A DNA stretch of 59,795 nucleotides from Calocera cornea HHB12733 (Eukaryota; Basidiomycota; Dacrymycetes; Dacrymycetales; Dacrymycetaceae): the NCBI GenBank assembly GCA_001632435.1, contig KV424089.1, positions 1-59,795 on the forward strand, written 5' to 3'. Each line of letters begins with the position of its first letter. Within the stretch, counting starts at the first letter, position 1. Below, piece after piece: positions 56,428 to 59,795 of the stretch. Made by a program: the position numbers and the translations under genes. A model generated the notes under the pieces. The model made no database searches, was not told the origin of the DNA, and saw only the letters and a list, made by a program, of their open reading frames with translations.

Positions 56428-57659
56428 GCCTATCTGCTGGGCAGTGGGTCGGGGTCAGGGTGGGGTTAGAAGGTGTATTCTTGGTTTTGCTAGAACACTT
56501 GTCGGACTCGGTCAGGCTACTGCTGGCAAGATTGTATATCATCAAAGCATACGCGCGTCGATGGGCAGAAATCGCTCACACCCGCATACATGCAGGGCGA
56601 GCTTGAGTATCAATGCTCCGTCAGCTTGGTTCCGTTGGCGTTGAAGTCGTCCTGAGCTGCATACATGCGGCAAGCTTTCCGAGCGTCACTGTACCTATGA
56701 AGCGCGCCGCACGTATTCTTGCCCATGATAGCGCTAAACTCCACTTGACTACCGGCCCTTGAGGTTCAGCGTTCTGAGTGAACTAGTCCTGTTCTTCGCA
56801 GAACGCAGTGTTGCGGCATTTCGCGGTTTGCAGCCAAGCGGATTGGTGTCCCGACTCTTGAATAGGGACTATACATCAAAGCTTGTTCATAGCGTAGTAC
56901 CTAACCATCGGGAAGAGCGGGGAGATGTCCGACAATGGAACTGTGGATGACACAGCGTAGCGTGCGGCGACGCAACACTGTGACACAGCTCGGGACTGTC
57001 GTCGGTCAGGTCATTTAGTATTGTTTCACATCCTCAAACGCCTTGTGACGGATATACTTTCAGCTTCACAATACGGCCATTGAATTTTCACACTGAAATC
57101 AGAGGTGAAGGAGGTGATATTGCCCAATGGGATAGAGAAGTGGAGGTAGTGTGAAACGGGAACTCAACGCTTGCAGTAGGAGTTGTCTGGAATCGTCAAG
57201 AAGAAACATCAAAAGGACCGTACTGCCCTCGGCACGTCACTTCTGGGCCACTTTGCAACTATGTACGCGTTCGGAGGCGCCCATGAAGCGAGGGTGTCGG
57301 CAACAGGCTGTCCTGGCGGTATGCAGAGCAGTCGTGGTGGGTTGGGATGCCATCGCGCGGAATCTGTTCCCCTTCAGTGGCATACCTTTGACTTACAGAG
57401 ACGCCATTAATTGTAACTACGATTTCAGTATCACACTATCTATTGTTTCCGAGACACCGCATCTCTATTAGAAAGAGTAGAGCGACGGGGCTGTCGTCCC
57501 ACCTCCACACTTCGAGGAGGAGGAGGTGGTGGGGCGGTCGAGTGGGGCGGATTTGATTCCGCCCCCTGAACGCGCAGGCCTGTGCTCGCTGCGAGCGAGG
57601 GTGCCGTTCGTCACATCGTTTGCCTCTACTACCAACTCTGCAGGTTGAGTACGTCCTTC
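56428..57659. other. Spacer of 1.2 kb, nothing recognised
   Basis: 3' flank of the DnaJ gene and upstream sequence of the oxygenase. Short frames near 57151-57471 have no domain. A short palindrome, CTCGCTGCGAGCGAG, lies at about 57584. From 57620 to 57680 the sequence resembles 59049-59100. Confidence 0.4.
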
Positions 57660-58864
57660 ATGGATGAGCTCCCTGTGCCATCCAGCCCCCCTAGCCCTTC
57701 TAACCCTACTGTAATGGCTTCTGATGGAGAAAAAGAGAAGAAAAGACCTCGGAAACGTGCCAGGCATGCTCGCAGCCAAGCTAAGCTGGCAGAGAAGAGG
57801 GCGGACTATGTTGCATATGCCCAGGAGCTGGGATTGGGGGACAACGGTGTGCCCTGCTCTGATTTCTCATTTGCTCTTTGTCTGATTCCTGCCCAGACAT
57901 CCATCTGCTCGACACCCTCCCAACGCTCTTCATCAAGAAGCCTCGGAGCGCAGAGAGATCGCGCGAAATGCTTGAGGAAGCCTACCCAGGCTGGGAGGCG
58001 GAGGTCCCGACGTTTACGACTGCCCCTGCGGACTCGGACTGGGTTGCCGTCTTGGACCCCGAGAAGCCTCGGCCTGCTGCCTGGCTGATGGACAACCCTG
58101 TGGTTCGCATCAATGATGGCTTTGGCAAACATATCAACACGCTTTCGCATCTGCTGCAAGAGTTCTACGCTGCCAATCCCAAGGAGTACGCAAGTGCCCG
58201 GGATGCCAACAGCCGCTCCCCCTACCCTGGCTACCATTTTGGGGTCTGGCGGAAGTACCAGATCGAGGCTCGCTTCACAAAGGACACAACAGAGCAGGAC
58301 ATCCGTGCAAAATCATATATCAACGCAATGGCGGCTATCTTTAGTGAGGCGGTTGGGGATAGGGTAAAGCAGCTGATGAGGGCACGGTGGCCGGAGCTGC
58401 TGGAGGAGAGGGAAAGGTGAGTGGGTATCGCATCATAACTAAATATGGACTAAGTATGCTATAGGATCCTCGAGTATTCGTACTCCCTGCCAGACATTGC
58501 AGAGGAGATCCGGCAACGTCCCGCACTCCGTCAGGGAGCCTGGCATGTGTTGGCGGTTAGGGAGGGTGCAGCCTCTATTCCCCACATTGATGTGGGTGAC
58601 GACCACCACCAGTTCACAGTGATCTTCGTACTGGGTGACTTCGTGGGTGGGGATCTGGTCTTCCCTGACCTGAAGCTTCGGGTGCCTCTTCGGCCAGGCC
58701 AGATCCTTTTCCTGAATACTCGGAGGGTGGCTCACTACGCCTTGCCCTTCAAAGGGACCCGGTTTGTTTTTACTGCCTTCATGGATGGTCAGTTGTGTAG
58801 GGACTACAGAAAGGCTAAGGCAGCGGAGGAGGAGGAGGAGAAGGGGAAGGGGAAGGCGGAATAG
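57660..58864 (+). CDS. 2-oxoglutarate/Fe(II) dioxygenase, probably TET/JBP-like
   Basis: Three exons, 57660-57846, 57897-58416 and 58465-58864, join in frame to 368 residues. The N-terminus is basic (KEKKRPRKRARHARSQAKLAEKR), then PAAWLMDNPVVRINDGFGKH. The C-terminal third holds the double-stranded beta-helix signature: iron-binding HxD in PHIDVGDDHHQFTVIFVLGD, then GGDLVFPDLKLRVPLRPGQI, the distal His in VAHYALPFKGT and the 2-oxoglutarate arginine in GTRFVFTAF. The GDFxGGDLxxPDLxLRxPxxPG pattern is that of the TET/JBP enzymes that oxidise 5-methylcytosine or thymine and are expanded in basidiomycetes, often with KDZ transposons. That narrower assignment is from memory of the family. The tail is Glu/Lys-rich. 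Confidence 0.72.
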
Positions 58865-59413
58865 ACAAATAGTAGGGTTAGCTTGTTTGTTGCGGACTCT
58901 GAGTGATTGGATGGGACGGGGATGGGGGGTCGGAGGGATGGGTGAAGGTGACATAACGGAATGGTCAGATAACGGAAGCGTAACGCTGAGGGGGGGGTTA
59001 AGGGAAACCCGCAAACAAACGGCATCCAGAGTGCTTTACAGCCATCCATGACCTCCACCAACTCTGACCACTGGATACGTCCTTCATGGATGAGTCCTGG
59101 TTGATTCCCTCTTCTTGGACCCCCTCGCACAACACAAGCCTCTGGGCTGTTACAGCTACAGTCTTCGCTTTTGGCGGGCTGTGGTGCTCCTGGCGTATCC
59201 CGAAGCCCATAGTGACGGGCAAGCACAGATGGCATCATGCCGTGTGGGGCTGCCTGACAAGTGGAGCGGTGGGGCCGGGTGAATTGGTTGAGGTGGAGTA
59301 GATAAGCCTTGGTGCGTCATAATAGCTTAATTCAGATATTTCTTATATTGATGTTCACCCAGGTTTAAAAGCGGAGATGTTTGCATGCAACAAGCGCAAG
59401 CCCAGTTCACATC
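58865..59413. other. Spacer with a duplicated 5' leader fragment
   Basis: The stretch near 59049-59100 repeats the leader and start of the oxygenase gene, sharing TACGTCCTTCATGGATGAG, but the frame that follows (71 codons from 59086) does not resemble the oxygenase. G-rich runs occur near 58917 and 58990. Confidence 0.5.
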
Positions 59414-59795
59414 ATGGCTGCCACAATCACTGCCGTTGGTGGGTGCTACGACTGGCATGCAACCGACGCAAGCTCGCGCATCCGAACCTGCTGTATTGCT
59501 CTGCCCCAGTCGCCGGCATCTGGAAACCTTGCAGGGCTGCTTCAGTCCGATGACATACTCGGCATTCTCCACTACTTTCTCCCCCGCAACTCGCCCGAGC
59601 CAGACATTGGTGTCTACAGCATCACCGCCAAGATAGCAAACAGCAAGGACCAGCTGGTTGTTGGGAGTGCGTGGAATCGGGATGAGTTTCACTTTGAACT
59701 GCATTGCCTGTCGGTGAGCATCAATCCATGCTCCTCCATGGAACGTGTTTTGCTGACTGAGACGGAAGTTGCTCCCACTGGAGCATCAGAAATTG
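59414..59795 (+). CDS. Partial unrecognised gene leaving the window
   Basis: From the ATG at 59414 (MAATITAVGGCYDWHATDAS) the plus-strand frame stays open to the last base, 127 codons. It reads SSRIRTCCIALPQSP, DDILGILHYFLPRNSPEPDIG, VYSITAKIANSKDQLVVGSA and WNRDEFHFELHCLS. A GTGAGC donor follows HCLS at about 59713, so the first exon may end there. The alternating beta-strand-like pattern suggests a small barrel, but I do not recognise the family. It follows the oxygenase in the same direction. Confidence 0.5.
   Translation, partial: MAATITAVGGCYDWHATDASSRIRTCCIALPQSPASGNLAGLLQSDDILGILHYFLPRNSPEPDIGVYSITAKIANSKDQLVVGSAWNRDEFHFELHCLSVSINPCSSMERVLLTETEVAPTGASEI

Overview
The window is nuclear DNA of a filamentous basidiomycete, most likely a wood-decay agaricomycete. 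The grounds are intron-dense genes with very short introns (about 45-65 nt, GTRNGY donors, CTRAY branch sites), GC- and CpG-rich coding DNA, a polyporopepsin-type aspartic protease, an expanded P450 family and a TET/JBP-like oxygenase near one edge. Exon joints below were read by eye from splice consensus, frame continuity and paralogue comparison. There is no transcript evidence.

Layout. 0.7-2.7 kb (minus): fungal multi-span membrane protein. 3.7-5.0 kb: decayed tandem partial copy of the 3' end of the next gene. 5.3-10.25 kb (minus): Yta7/Abo1/ATAD2-type AAA+ bromodomain-like chromatin ATPase. 11.4-11.9 kb: repeat patch with interstitial telomere-type CCCTAA motifs inside an inverted repeat. 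12.3-13.8 kb (plus): secreted aspartic protease. 14.1-24.6 kb (minus): three tandem cytochrome P450 genes on a repeat period of about 4 kb that includes their promoters, with a 519-bp TA-flanked MITE-like element between the first two. 26.4-28.5 kb (minus): MFS transporter. 29.0-30.1 kb: CpG-starved insert with an 18-bp minisatellite. 30.3-32.4 kb (minus): a fourth, divergent P450. 33.1-34.5 kb (minus): unrecognised intronless gene. 35.3-37.25 kb (plus): TFIID subunit TAF4. 37.9-42.2 kb (plus): inositol-polyphosphate 5-phosphatase with proline-rich and WD40-like N-terminal parts. 42.7-44.6 kb (plus) and 47.1-49.0 kb (minus): convergent paralogous Bsc6-like MFS transporters, flanking a 69-aa carbohydrate-binding-module-like gene and a 38-nt poly-C run. 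49.5-52.2 kb (minus): TCF25/Rqc1. 52.4-53.1 kb (minus): unrecognised gene. 54.7-56.4 kb (plus): ER DNAJC3/P58IPK-like TPR-J protein. 57.7-58.9 kb (plus): 2OG-Fe(II) dioxygenase resembling TET/JBP. 59.4 kb to the end (plus): an open reading frame leaving the window.

The four P450s and the MFS transporter form a plausible metabolic or detoxification neighbourhood set among housekeeping genes for chromatin, transcription, ribosome quality control, ER folding and phosphoinositide turnover. The most unusual observations are an 11-nt micro-exon kept in all four P450s right after the I-helix oxygen-binding motif, the decayed ATPase 3' tandem copy with a triplicated 180-bp unit, the telomere-like patch, and a CpG-depleted insert in the same window as a TET/JBP-like gene. 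I saw no CRISPR array, rRNA gene or convincing tRNA gene.
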